Shown in pieces: positions 43,027 through 51,715 of a stretch of 64,000 nt of DNA. Position 1 is the stretch's first letter. Each line of letters opens with the position of its first letter. Source of the stretch: JAUZOB01 sp963692465 (GTDB taxonomy: Bacteria; Bacteroidota; Bacteroidia; Bacteroidales; Prolixibacteraceae); NCBI GenBank assembly GCA_963692465.1, contig OY829943.1, positions 3,410,001 through 3,474,000 of the forward strand, written 5' to 3'. The translations under genes were made by a program, and so were the position numbers. Under the pieces are notes generated by a model. It had not been told where the DNA came from and searched no databases. It worked only from the letters and a program-made list of their open reading frames with translations.

Positions 43027-43701
43027 TCATTTAATCCATCCTTTTGCAGTATTGGCAAAATTCTGCATGTCATTGATTAATTTGCAGGCGTGGTATCCAT
43101 CGGCTACAGCATGGTTGACAAATACAGCCAACGGAATTAATGTTTTATTTGCTTCTTTAAAATATTTTCCAAAACGAATAATAGGGAAAAGCAATGAAGA
43201 TTCGGAATAACTATCCTGACTTAAACTTGTAAAACTTAGCCATGGCAATACAGAAATCGGACAAAAGTTAGCAGGACGATCTGGACGGGCCTTAATCTTT
43301 TTTACATTTTTATACGTTTGTATATCTGTTTTGACTGTCTCATAAAAGACAGAAAAAGTTTCAGTGTATTCGCTCCAGATGTCAGAGAATGTTTTATCAT
43401 CTTCATGAAAGATTGTATAAGACGGAAGGACATAATTCCAATAACCTAGTGTTCCGTTTAAATCAAAACTCATGCGAAATTCTTTATTTTGGTTTACTGC
43501 CTGCATGATAACATAAAGGAAGGTTGGGTAAAATTTTAAATTGTTCTTCTTAACTTCCTCTAGTAAGATAGATATATCAATATTGACATTGAGATTGTAC
43601 TTCGATTTTATTGAATAGTAATAATAATCGAAGTAGGACTTTCTTTCCCATGTTTTAGAATTTATCGGATGAAAAACAGGGTTTAAGCGTTTTTGATTCA
43701 T
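43027..43701 (-). CDS. cat: chloramphenicol acetyltransferase (type A)
   Basis: The 224-aa protein has the classical CAT sequence: FHPINSKTWERKSYFDYYYY at the start, YPTFLYVIMQAVN, FRMSF, YTIFHEDDKTFS, LPWLSFTSL and the active-site segment VNHAVADGYHACKLIND. The catalytic His197 in HAVADG is kept; the first His of the usual HHxxxDG is Asn. It acetylates chloramphenicol with acetyl-CoA and works as a trimer. The gene is on the opposite strand to its neighbours, next to a TetR-like fragment, which suggests acquisition. Functional resistance is not proven. Confidence 0.9.
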   Translation of the reverse strand: MNQKRLNPVFHPINSKTWERKSYFDYYYYSIKSKYNLNVNIDISILLEEVKKNNLKFYPTFLYVIMQAVNQNKEFRMSFDLNGTLGYWNYVLPSYTIFHEDDKTFSDIWSEYTETFSVFYETVKTDIQTYKNVKKIKARPDRPANFCPISVLPWLSFTSLSQDSYSESSLLFPIIRFGKYFKEANKTLIPLAVFVNHAVADGYHACKLINDMQNFANTAKGWIK

Positions 43702-43871
43702 GGGTTGAAATAATATGTATTGCTAAAATAGTATTTTATTGGCAATTGGTGCGCAATAAATTTTGACAACCAATAGAAAACAGCAATTGGAGTTGATCTG
43801 TTTTGAACAAAATTGAAAGATCTATGTTTTTAATTCAGTGTGAGATTGCACCGAAATTAAAAACATATAAA

Positions 43872-44867
43872 ATGAGCCAAACGATATTATTAAACAAGAG
43901 ACCAATAGGAAAACCTCAGTTGACGGATTTTAAATTTATAGCAGAAAATGAACCTCAAATAGGTATGGGCGAAATGCTCCTGAAGACTTGTTATGTGTCG
44001 GTAGATCCCTACTTAAGAGGGAGAATGAGTGATGCAAAATCGTATGTCCCTCCTTTCCAATTACAAAAACCGATTAGCTCAGGGATCATTGCTGAAGTGA
44101 TAGAATCGAATCACACTGAATTTCACAAGGGAGATTTTGTTTCCGGTTTATTAGAGTGGAAAGAGTACCAAAAGTCGAATGGTGAAGGTTTACTGAAAAT
44201 TACGCCATCAAAAACTCCGTTAAGTGCCTACCTGGGAATTTTAGGGATGACCGGGTTAACTGCTTATTTAGGCCTGACACAAATTGGTGCGCCTAAAAAA
44301 GGAGAAACAATTGTTGTTTCTGGTGCTGCAGGTGCTGTGGGTAGCGTGGTTGGACAAATTGGTAAAATTTTAGGTTGCCGTGTTGTCGGAATTGCCGGAA
44401 CCGATGAAAAGGTTAAGATGTTAAAATCAAAATTCGGTTTTGACGAAGTGATTAATTATAACACAACTAAAAACTTAAGTAAGGCCGTGGCTGCTTCTTG
44501 TCCTGGTGGTGTTGATGTTTATTTTGACAATGTAGGAGGATCTGTTTCGGATGGTGTACTGCTAAACCTTAATAGATTTGCAAGAATAATTGTCTGTGGA
44601 TCAATCTCCGTATATAATGAAACATCCACTCCAACTGGTCCGAGAGTAGAGCCTTTATTGATAAAAAACAGTGCCCTGATGCAGGGTTTTATTGTGGCAA
44701 ATTATGCAAAGAAATTTCCAGAGGCCATGGGGCAACTGTCTGAATGGTTAACAGAGGGAAAACTGACATATACCGAAACGATCGTTGAAGGTTTTGATGC
44801 TATTCCTCAGGCATTTATAAACCTTTTTGAAGGGAAGAACAAAGGTAAAATGATTGTGAAAGTTTAG
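43872..44867 (+). CDS. NADP-dependent medium-chain oxidoreductase
   Basis: From ATG 43872 the 331-aa protein belongs to the zinc-free MDR branch that includes curcumin reductase and leukotriene-B4 12-hydroxydehydrogenase. It has VSVDPYLRGRMSDAKSYVPP, the Rossmann motif SGAAGAVGSVVGQIGK, YFDNVGGSVSDGVL and a C-terminal NLFEGKNKGKMIVKV. It reduces activated double bonds with NADPH. An upstream in-frame start at 43803 adds 23 unconserved residues. The gap to the hemerythrin gene is 21 bp, so the two were probably co-transcribed before the insertion. Confidence 0.88.
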   Translation: MSQTILLNKRPIGKPQLTDFKFIAENEPQIGMGEMLLKTCYVSVDPYLRGRMSDAKSYVPPFQLQKPISSGIIAEVIESNHTEFHKGDFVSGLLEWKEYQKSNGEGLLKITPSKTPLSAYLGILGMTGLTAYLGLTQIGAPKKGETIVVSGAAGAVGSVVGQIGKILGCRVVGIAGTDEKVKMLKSKFGFDEVINYNTTKNLSKAVAASCPGGVDVYFDNVGGSVSDGVLLNLNRFARIIVCGSISVYNETSTPTGPRVEPLLIKNSALMQGFIVANYAKKFPEAMGQLSEWLTEGKLTYTETIVEGFDAIPQAFINLFEGKNKGKMIVKV

Positions 44868-45129
44868 TAACTTTTAATACTCGATGCTATGAAACCAACA
44901 GAAGATTTAATTCATGATCACAAAGCAATCCAAGTAATGCTTGACATTATGAGTAAAATTGCTGAAAATATTAAAGAAAATAAAGGATTTGACATCGAAG
45001 ATGTTGAAAGAATTGTTGATTTTTTAAGAACATTTGCTGATAAATGCCATCATGGGAAAGAAGAAAATGCCTTGTTCCCTATAATATACCCTCTTCTTTA
45101 GACCACAAATTGACTGGAATAAGTTAATA

Positions 45130-45897
45130 TCAAGCAGTATTTCTTAATTCGTACACGCCTTGATTTAACCCGTATTTTCTGGCTGGAATTTCATGATTAA
45201 TTCCCTGATGGTGCCTTTCGTAATTGTACCAGACCATAAATTCCTTTATTCCCTTATACAAATCAATTCCGTTCTGTTCGGGGCTCAGATAAACGTACTC
45301 CCTTTTTATGGTACGCCAAAATCGTTCGATCCAGATGTTATCCTTGGCTCTTTTGTATCCATCCATGCTGATTTGAATACCTTCTTCTTTTAAGTAATTC
45401 TGCCATTGAGATGATGTGTATTGACATCCCTGGTCTGAATTGATGATATCCGGTTTGCCGTAATTCAGAATAGCCTGCTGTAAGACTCCTATAGAAACGC
45501 CGGTGTCTAACGTATTGGAAATGGCCCAGCCTACTATAAAACGACTGTAGACATCAATAATGGCTGTCAGGTACATAAATCCTTTGCGCATCGGAATATA
45601 GCTAATATCAATAGACCAGACCTGATTGGGTTTTGTGATCATTAAATTGCGCAACAGATACGGACAAACATATTCCTCTTTTCCCCTTTTACTGAGTGAT
45701 TTTACGGGATAAATTGCCAATATCTGCATTAACTTCATTAATCGGCTTACACATTTATGATTCACTTTTAATCCATAATCCCCCAACATGTCACACATGC
45801 TCAAGATGCCTGCTGCTGGATGTTTTGTATGATACTGATCTATTAATTTCATCACCTTTAAATTCCTTGCGTTTTCTCCTTTATGCTGATAATACAA
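45130..45897 (-). CDS. IS3-family transposase OrfB (DDE integrase)
   Basis: The 255-aa frame is the catalytic half of the transposase: HTH-like lead (HPAAGILSMCDMLGDYGLKV), then the DDE core with Asp in VWSIDISYIP, Asp in IINSDQGCQYTS and Glu in WIERFWRTIKREYVY. The real product is probably longer: the same frame is open upstream through DLSIRRQCKILQINRSSLYY and connects to orfA by a -1 frameshift at 46014-46020. It cuts and joins the element ends as the OrfAB fusion. Confidence 0.93.
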   Translation of the reverse strand: MYYQHKGENARNLKVMKLIDQYHTKHPAAGILSMCDMLGDYGLKVNHKCVSRLMKLMQILAIYPVKSLSKRGKEEYVCPYLLRNLMITKPNQVWSIDISYIPMRKGFMYLTAIIDVYSRFIVGWAISNTLDTGVSIGVLQQAILNYGKPDIINSDQGCQYTSSQWQNYLKEEGIQISMDGYKRAKDNIWIERFWRTIKREYVYLSPEQNGIDLYKGIKEFMVWYNYERHHQGINHEIPARKYGLNQGVYELRNTA

Positions 45898-45980
45898 ACT
45901 GCTCCGGTTTATTTGGAGTATTTTGCATTGTCTCCGTATACTCAGGTCTTTATGCCCTTCTGCTACAAGTGCTCTAAGTT

Positions 45981-46274
45981 CTACTTCAGACCGGCTCTCT
46001 TGCAGGCATCCTCTAAAAAATCCCGTTCCATAGTCAGTTCCCCGACTTTCGCTTGCAAGGCTTTTATGTCCCGCTCCTTATCATTGAGATCATCCTCTTT
46101 ATCTCTTCCAAATACGATAGATGATTTTGAAAGAAATTCCTTTTTCCATCTTGAGATGATCATCGGATTTAACTCAAACCGATGAGACAATTCCGTTAAT
46201 GTCTCTCGTTCTTTTATTGCTTCTATTACTACTTTCGCCTTAAATTCCGAGGTGAACTTCCTGCGACTCGTCAT
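45981..46274 (-). CDS. IS3-family OrfA
   Basis: The 97-aa protein has the OrfA helix-turn-helix (RRKFTSEFKAKVVIEAIKER, then LSHRFELNPMIISRWKKEFL) and a C-terminal leucine-zipper-like helix (IKALQAKVGELTMERDFL). It binds the element ends and regulates transposition. Its end overlaps the orfB frame, and the slippery site lies 11 codons before its stop. Confidence 0.92.
   Translation of the reverse strand: MTSRRKFTSEFKAKVVIEAIKERETLTELSHRFELNPMIISRWKKEFLSKSSIVFGRDKEDDLNDKERDIKALQAKVGELTMERDFLEDACKRAGLK
46014..46020 (-). promoter_or_regulatory. -1 ribosomal frameshift heptamer
   Basis: Read on the minus strand the site is T TTT TTA in the orfA frame, a classical X XXY YYZ slippery heptamer. A -1 slip continues into the orfB frame with no stop and yields the OrfAB transposase. 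Confidence 0.8.
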
Positions 46275-46892
46275 GTTTATTTCCCTCCTTTTATTGTAAA
46301 ATTAGTCCTTTATTTTATTCTTAACAACCGGTCTAATTTTTGGGGTGTATTATACCCTGCCCTCGTTGCTGCAGGAGTGTCTGAAGAGAATGGTCCCATT
46401 AGTGTAATGCTCCATGAACATGCTATTGGCAGAGTCTATATTAAAGAGATAAGTGATGGTGTTGTGAATTGCAAAACAAGTACTACTTGTCCGGATCAAT
46501 TAATTGCGGATGCCCTACTGAAATATGTAGCCCTGCTACGAAATCACATTCAAAAAGAAGAGAACATTCTGTTTCCTATGGCAGAAAAAGTTTTGAGTGA
46601 TCAAAAACAAAATGAGGTCTTCGAACAATTTGAAAATATTGAAGAAGAAGTTGTCGGACACGGAGTGCATAAACAATTGCATGAGCTTTTGAAACAATTG
46701 AAAAACACATATTTGGATTAAACTAGTCTGGGCAAGTTATATCATAATGTGCTTGCGTTTTTTAAATTATTTTTTAAAAATGGAACATACAGAATGAAGA
46801 GTTGGATGAAAGAAACAGCGGCAAATTCTAAGACGGGCATTAAAATCCTAAATTTGTTCATTAAAGATCACAATTGAAAAATATTGATAGAA

Positions 46893-47282
46893 ATGAGAAT
46901 AGCCCATATTGCAATTTGGACACAGAATCTGGAAGAGATGAAGGTGTTTTATGTTTCCTATTTCAACGGGAAAAGCAATGAAAAGTACTCTAATTTTCAA
47001 AAGGGATTTGAATCTTATTTCATTCACTTTGATGGAGAGGTGACTTTAGAACTCATGAAGCGAACCGATGTAACACAACGAACCAATAAAGAACAGATCG
47101 GATTTGCTCATTTTGCATTTCAGGTAGCAGACAAAGAACAAGTCTGCCAATTAACCGAACGACTTAAAACGGATGGATATAAAATACTTAGTAATCCTCG
47201 TACTACCGGCGATGGGTATTATGAAAGCGTAATAGCAGATATTGATAATAATCGAATAGAAATTGTTTCACCTACCAATTGA
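46893..47282 (+). CDS. VOC/glyoxalase-superfamily protein
   Basis: From ATG 46893 the 129-aa protein has two beta-alpha-beta-beta-beta modules typical of the vicinal oxygen chelate fold: RIAHIAIWTQNLEEMKVFYV with metal-site His, LELMKR, then IGFAHFAFQVADKEQVCQL and the closing RIEIVSP. The pattern H...E...H...E suggests a metal site as in glyoxalase I or fosfomycin-resistance enzymes. A TTG at 46884 is a less likely start. The specific reaction is not determined. Confidence 0.75.
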   Translation: MRIAHIAIWTQNLEEMKVFYVSYFNGKSNEKYSNFQKGFESYFIHFDGEVTLELMKRTDVTQRTNKEQIGFAHFAFQVADKEQVCQLTERLKTDGYKILSNPRTTGDGYYESVIADIDNNRIEIVSPTN

Positions 47283-47354
47283 AGAATTACAGATTATTCT
47301 CCTCTCATGAACAAAATTCCGTTTCTATTGTCTTCTTTATATAGATAGAAGTAA

Positions 47355-47801
47355 ATGGAATTTATTCGTATTTTATTGTTGATGGTGCTCTTTGTCGGGG
47401 TTCCTTCAACGCAAAAACAGAATAAAATGGTCACTCATTATAAGAAATTAACTCCTGAGGAGGAGGCTGTCATTGTCAAAAAAGGAACAGAACGTCCTTT
47501 CTCTGGGATATATGAAGACTTTAACAAGAAAGGAACTTACGTTTGTAAACGTTGCGGAGCCCTACTCTATCGGTCTGATAATAAATTTGATGCCCACTGT
47601 GGCTGGCCTAGCTTCGATGACGAGATTTCTGGTGCTGTAAAAAGAATCCCCGATGCTGATGGACAACGAACTGAAATTATTTGTGCCAGTTGTGGAGCTC
47701 ATTTAGGACATGTTTTTCTGGGAGAAGGTTTTACTCAGAAAAATACACGACATTGCGTAAATTCTATTTCACTTGACTTTATTCCCGCTCCGGAAAAATG
47801 A
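47355..47801 (+). CDS. msrB: peptide-methionine (R)-S-oxide reductase MsrB, probably exported
   Basis: The 148-aa protein has an MsrB domain: KLTPEEEAVIVKKGTERPFS, the first zinc CxxC in CKRCGALLY, CGWPSF, the second in CASCGAHLGHVF, and the catalytic Cys134 in RHCVNSISL. It reduces methionine-R-sulfoxide using thioredoxin. The first about 20 residues (EFIRILLLMVLFVGVPS) are hydrophobic, which suggests export or membrane anchoring; a start at the Met in NKMVTHYKK would give a cytoplasmic form. Confidence 0.93.
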   Translation: MEFIRILLLMVLFVGVPSTQKQNKMVTHYKKLTPEEEAVIVKKGTERPFSGIYEDFNKKGTYVCKRCGALLYRSDNKFDAHCGWPSFDDEISGAVKRIPDADGQRTEIICASCGAHLGHVFLGEGFTQKNTRHCVNSISLDFIPAPEK

Positions 47802-47929
47802 GTGAGTTTGTTGTATTGAAAATTTTATTTCTGAAGATTATAATAAATTAGTCATTCCGGAACTCTAACATTTCAGATAGAAAAATAAATTTGCAGATGT
47901 TATTGTTTGGGAAGAGTTAGGTCTAAATT

Positions 47930-49303
47930 TTGTTGTGCAAATTGAAAACAGAAAAAATGTGTGTTTGTCGGATTTTATCTATTGTGTTGATTGCTCTGCT
48001 TTCAATGGGCTTCTCATTAAAAGCACAAGTTCCCCTTTCTAATAATACATCCCATAATAACCATATTAACAGTAAATTACCAGATGATTCTCTTGCTGTC
48101 GCCAACGACAGTATTATGCCTGTATTCCCCACGACAGCTTCAGCAAGGGATAGTATTGTTCGTTTTAATAATCTTTGTTTAAAATGTATTGCCCATCATC
48201 GTCCTGAGCGAGCTATGTTTTATGCTAATAAGGCATTGGTTCTGTCACAGAAGCACCACGATCAGGACGGCGAAGCGAATTCTTTATTAAACTTGGGTGA
48301 TGCTTATACTTCACACGGGTTATACCTGAAGGCCTACATTCAGTTAGCCAAATCTTTAAAGCTAAAAAAGGCTTTCCTTGACAGCCGGATAACCTCCAGG
48401 TTGTATCATGACCTGGCAACGGTTTTTGTGCGTATGAGAGAATACCCGCAGGCCATGCGATGTTTCTACAAAACATCCCCACAATATGAGGAGCACACCT
48501 TGTCCGGTAAGAAACGTCACCGTGCTGCTCCAGTTGCTGAAGATACGACGTTGTTTGAACCACCGGAATTTTATTTTGAGACAGACAGTGCTGCGGTTAT
48601 CTCTTCTGATTCAGTGAAGCTAATTGCTGGCACTTTTAGTGATCAAATTATTTTAAACAACGATACAACTTTAATTGACAACAGTAAGGTAAAAGTACCC
48701 TCTTATCCTGTTGCGGTTGACGATATTATTGCTCCGTTTTACGACGGGAAAACTGCTATTGCCTATGGCGTTATTGTCCATGTTAAGCAGCCTATAACAG
48801 GGAGCCGAAGTCCCTTTACCCGAATAGTCCGCGTTGGTCATATGTTTATCACCCTGATTAAATTCAATGCAGATTCAGGATGTGTTGTCCAGACTTTTGG
48901 TTTTTATCCCCGGAAAGACAATTTATTCGCGGCAACGCCTTTTCATCCGGGGGCTAATTCGTTCTTTAAGACTGACTCACTTCACGATTGGGATGAAATA
49001 GCCGGAAGGTTTATTTCTGCTAACCGATTTGGGAAAATTCTTCAAACCATTAAACTGTATGATCAAAAACGATATCACCTTAATAAAAATAACTGTACCG
49101 ATTTCGGATTGGCTATAGCTGCAGATGCAGGAATCAGTATCCAGAAGACTTGGAGTAAATGGCCGCTCGGAAAAGGAAATAACCCGGCTAATGCAGGACA
49201 GAGTATTCTCGAATGTAAACTGGAGAACACCGATACCCAAAGCCTAAGCGGACTCTTTATCAGAACCAATTTTATTCGAAGATTTGGTCTTAATAAAAAG
49301 TAA
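47930..49303 (+). CDS. exported TPR protein with a papain-like C-terminal domain
   Basis: The 457-aa protein begins with a basic stretch and hydrophobic signal (ILSIVLIALLSMGFSLKAQ). TPR-like helices follow at about 80-185 (ANSLLNLGDAYTSHGLYLKA; MREYPQAMRCFYK), then an S/T/D-rich linker. The C-terminal 180 residues carry a His in VGHMFITLI ahead of a Cys in LNKNNCTDFGLAIA. A His before the Cys is the order found in circularly permuted NlpC/P60-like hydrolases such as LRAT and YiiX/YebB types. If so, it would be a periplasmic peptidase or acyltransferase presented on a TPR arm. This is inferred from two motifs only. Start codon: the next Met (KMCVCR) is also possible. Confidence 0.55.
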   Translation: MLCKLKTEKMCVCRILSIVLIALLSMGFSLKAQVPLSNNTSHNNHINSKLPDDSLAVANDSIMPVFPTTASARDSIVRFNNLCLKCIAHHRPERAMFYANKALVLSQKHHDQDGEANSLLNLGDAYTSHGLYLKAYIQLAKSLKLKKAFLDSRITSRLYHDLATVFVRMREYPQAMRCFYKTSPQYEEHTLSGKKRHRAAPVAEDTTLFEPPEFYFETDSAAVISSDSVKLIAGTFSDQIILNNDTTLIDNSKVKVPSYPVAVDDIIAPFYDGKTAIAYGVIVHVKQPITGSRSPFTRIVRVGHMFITLIKFNADSGCVVQTFGFYPRKDNLFAATPFHPGANSFFKTDSLHDWDEIAGRFISANRFGKILQTIKLYDQKRYHLNKNNCTDFGLAIAADAGISIQKTWSKWPLGKGNNPANAGQSILECKLENTDTQSLSGLFIRTNFIRRFGLNKK

Positions 49304-49315
49304 CTTACGGTTCAA

Positions 49316-49723
49316 TCATAATAAGTCTTTAAGAGAAGTCTTTTCAAGTATACCGAACGTTGTGTTCCTCACTTCTTTGAAGACATGTTTTATCTTACAA
49401 TTATCTTCGTCTTTACAAAACTCACAGGATTGATAAGCCTTCTCTGACACGCAGGGCAAAAGGGCAATAGTCCCTTCAAAATGTCGTACAACAATCATTA
49501 AATTAACATCCGCAGGATCATGAACCAGATAATATCCGCCGGATTTTCCAAGACGACTACCTAATATTCCGATATTCTTTAACTCTAGTAGAATATTCTC
49601 CAAAAATCGTTGCGGTATTTTCTCACTAGTGGCAATATCACTAATTAAAACAGGTCCATCACCGTATTCTCTGGCCAAACGGACCAAAGCGAGTATTGCA
49701 TATCGTGTTTTTCTTGCTAGCAT
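49316..49723 (-). CDS. Rrf2-family transcription regulator
   Basis: The 135-aa protein starts MLARKTRYAILALVRLAREYG, the Rrf2 winged-helix lead, and continues with the recognition region ISDIATSEKIPQRFLENILL and the wing LGKSGGYYLVHDPADVNL. Cysteines at PCVSEKAYQSCEFCKDEDNCKIK match the three-Cys Fe-S site of IscR/NsrR-type members, so it may sense Fe-S status, nitric oxide or oxygen. It lies 15 bp downstream of, and co-oriented with, the Crp/Fnr gene, and tail-to-tail with the TPR-papain gene. Confidence 0.88.
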   Translation of the reverse strand: MLARKTRYAILALVRLAREYGDGPVLISDIATSEKIPQRFLENILLELKNIGILGSRLGKSGGYYLVHDPADVNLMIVVRHFEGTIALLPCVSEKAYQSCEFCKDEDNCKIKHVFKEVRNTTFGILEKTSLKDLL

Positions 49724-49738
49724 CTCTTTCTTCTAAAT

Positions 49739-50437
49739 CTATCCCAATCGACTAATTTCAACTAATTTATCCATGTCATTGATAACAAGTCTTTTTCCTG
49801 TAATGGTCAAGACCCCCTCTTTATTTAACCTCGAAAGAGTTGTTATCACATTTTCATGTGAACAGGAAGCGAACTCTGCGATTTCTTTTCTCGTCAGAGA
49901 AAGCTCAATGTCGTAACTTTTGTAAACATTTTTTGCGAGGTAAATCAATACATCGGCAATTCGTCCATTGACCTGTTTGTGTGCCAGACTAATAAAATTA
50001 AAAATAGAAGCCTGAAACATCTCTGCTGCCTGCTCGAACATTCTTAATCCATAATCGCCATGCCGAACCATTGTATTCCGAAAGGCCCGGTTGTCAATCA
50101 TGCATAAATCACATTCATCAACAGCTACTATTGAGAAGATATTGGTATCTCTGAAAAAAAGATTAGCTCCTCCCAATAGTTTCGGACCGGCAACAATCGT
50201 CATGATAAAGTTCTTACCTATCTCATTCCGGTAGTTAAATTTCACGATGCCTTTATGCAAAAAGATGAAATTTGCAGATTTTCCTCCTTGCTTAAAAATT
50301 GTCTCGCCTTTTTCAAAATGAAGCTGAATGGAATATTTCCTGATATTTTCAAATTCTTCGTCTCCTAAAATTTGACAGCTTAATGTATTAAAAAGGCAAC
50401 TCTTACAATCATATAGATTTTTAGTATCTCCAACCAT
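49739..50437 (-). CDS. Crp/Fnr-family transcription regulator
   Basis: The 232-aa protein has an N-terminal Cys cluster (LYDCKSCLFNTLSCQIL), a cyclic-nucleotide-type beta-roll (FEKGETIFKQGGKSANFIFL), a dimerisation helix and an HTH (LTRKEIAEFASCSHENVITT). The N-terminal cysteines suggest an Fe-S cofactor of the FNR kind, though the spacing differs from E. coli FNR. It is co-oriented with the Rrf2 gene 15 bp away, which suggests a redox- or NO-responsive regulator pair, and diverges from the phosphate porin gene. Confidence 0.85.
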   Translation of the reverse strand: MVGDTKNLYDCKSCLFNTLSCQILGDEEFENIRKYSIQLHFEKGETIFKQGGKSANFIFLHKGIVKFNYRNEIGKNFIMTIVAGPKLLGGANLFFRDTNIFSIVAVDECDLCMIDNRAFRNTMVRHGDYGLRMFEQAAEMFQASIFNFISLAHKQVNGRIADVLIYLAKNVYKSYDIELSLTRKEIAEFASCSHENVITTLSRLNKEGVLTITGKRLVINDMDKLVEISRLG

Positions 50438-50590
50438 TGCTATAATAATATAGGTCGTAATATGAAATATTTAATACTTAATGGTTCATTATCCCATACA
50501 AATGTACAGTAATTCGATGGACATAGTAATTAGTTTTGCATTAAAAGTTATCATCAGTGCACGCTCCTTTGAAATAATGTCTGAAACCAA

Positions 50591-51694
50591 ATGAAAAAAA
50601 CAATTTTATTCCTCTTTATTCTTATAGGATTGGCCTTCTCAGGTAAGGCTCAGGATTCGAATGATGTTTTGAATCTTTTGATTTCCAATAAAGTAATCAC
50701 ACAACAACAAGCTGATTCTGTCCGAACTATCGCTGCTTCAAAAAAGGAAGCTGATCAAAAAAAAATTGGTTTGTTTTCTTCACATGCACTTCAATTATCC
50801 GGATATATGCAGTTTCGTTATCAAAATTTTGAAGCTGCCGGTAAAAACAGTAGTTTCGATATCCGTCGGGCACGCCTTGACATGAGAGCTCTTGTCACCT
50901 CTGATTTGACATTGCGTTTTCAGACAGACTTTGCCGGGAGTGCCAAAATTCTTGATGCTTATGCCGAATATAAACCGGCTTTATTCTTTGTTTTAACGAT
51001 GGGCCAGTTTAAAGTTCCATTTTCACTCGAAAACTTAACTTCTTCAAATAAGTTAGACTTTATTGATCGTTCTCAAGCTGTTGAAGCCCTTACCGCACGG
51101 AGCCAGGACGTGATAGGAAACCAAAATGGGCGGGATATCGGAATTCAAGTTGGCGGTACTTTTCTGAACATTGCGAATCTTAATCGATTGGAATATAAAA
51201 TAGGCGTCTTTAATGGATCTGGAATTAATTCTTCTGATTTGAATGGAGCCAAAGATATTGCCGGAAGATTAGTTGCTCAACCACTTAAAAATTTATTCGT
51301 CGGTGGAAACTACTATTACGGATGGGATGTTCCCCTCGGAGCTACAAAGTCACAGGAACGGTCCCGTTATGGATTCGATTTCAGCTACGATTTCGATCGG
51401 TTTACTGTTCGTGGCGAATATCTGCACGGAACAGACAAGGCGATTAATCGTGCAGGATGGTATGCTCAGGCTGGTGCCTGGATCGTACCTCAAAAGTTTC
51501 AGTTTTTGCTTAAATACGACACCTACGATCCCAACCGGTCTGTTGCAGATAATGCAACAACCAACTATATTGTGGGAGTGAACTACTTCTTTAACAGTTG
51601 GTCAAAACTCCAGGCTAGCTATACGTTTCGTGAAGAACAAGGGACGTCTGTTCGTAACAATTTAGGAGTCATACAATATCAGATTTCATTCTAA
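50591..51694 (+). CDS. OprP/OprO-like phosphate-selective porin
   Basis: The 367-aa outer-membrane protein has a signal peptide (ending FSGKAQ), a short helical lead, then a barrel with the porin-family stretch LQLSGYMQFRYQNFEAAGKN, FDIRRARLDMRALVTSDLT, a strand-rich middle and a C-terminal aromatic residue (VIQYQISF). It matches the phosphate-selective porin O/P family. Directly upstream of pstS by 21 bp, it probably supplies phosphate to the PstS binding protein. Confidence 0.88.
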   Translation: MKKTILFLFILIGLAFSGKAQDSNDVLNLLISNKVITQQQADSVRTIAASKKEADQKKIGLFSSHALQLSGYMQFRYQNFEAAGKNSSFDIRRARLDMRALVTSDLTLRFQTDFAGSAKILDAYAEYKPALFFVLTMGQFKVPFSLENLTSSNKLDFIDRSQAVEALTARSQDVIGNQNGRDIGIQVGGTFLNIANLNRLEYKIGVFNGSGINSSDLNGAKDIAGRLVAQPLKNLFVGGNYYYGWDVPLGATKSQERSRYGFDFSYDFDRFTVRGEYLHGTDKAINRAGWYAQAGAWIVPQKFQFLLKYDTYDPNRSVADNATTNYIVGVNYFFNSWSKLQASYTFREEQGTSVRNNLGVIQYQISF

Positions 51695-51715
51695 TAGCAA
51701 TTAACAATTTCAGAT

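Larger units (their letters stand above)
45093..46350 (-). mobile_element. IS3-family (IS150-like) insertion sequence
   Basis: About 1.26 kb carrying orfA and orfB on the minus strand. The end sequences are imperfect inverted repeats: TAGACCACAAA near 45099 on the left, and TACACCCCAAAAA read inward from the right end near 46350. It is inserted in a hemerythrin gene and looks intact: the DDE transposase, the helix-turn-helix protein and a frameshift site are all present. Confidence 0.88.
45085..46358. repeat. 8-bp direct repeats flanking the IS element
   Basis: TATACCCT occurs at 45085-45092 and again at 46351-46358. Removing one copy and the element restores the hemerythrin frame. IS3-family duplications are usually 3-5 bp, so part of the match may be chance. 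Confidence 0.75.
44889..46721 (+). pseudogene. hemerythrin-domain protein interrupted by an IS3-family element
   Basis: Codons 44889-45092 and 46359-46721 are in the same frame and rejoin into a hemerythrin-like protein of about 188 aa. It would carry iron ligands in LIHDHK, CHHGKEENALFP, LHEHAIGR and NHIQKEENILFP. Between them sits an IS element flanked by the direct repeat TATACCCT (45085-45092 and 46351-46358). With the insertion, the 5' part ends at a stop at 45099-45101 after 70 codons and lacks half the iron ligands; the 3' part may be translated from GTG 46377 but lacks the rest. Hemerythrin proteins of this type bind a di-iron centre and respond to oxygen or nitric oxide. Confidence 0.9.

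Noticed and set aside
43010..43210. Plus-strand frame of 66 codons
   Set aside because: Apart from the TetR-like lead at 42930-43026 it is the antisense of the 3' end of cat.
46377..46721. Separate hemerythrin-type gene starting at GTG 46377
   Set aside because: It is the 3' half of the gene cut by the IS element; the frame continues exactly from 45092.
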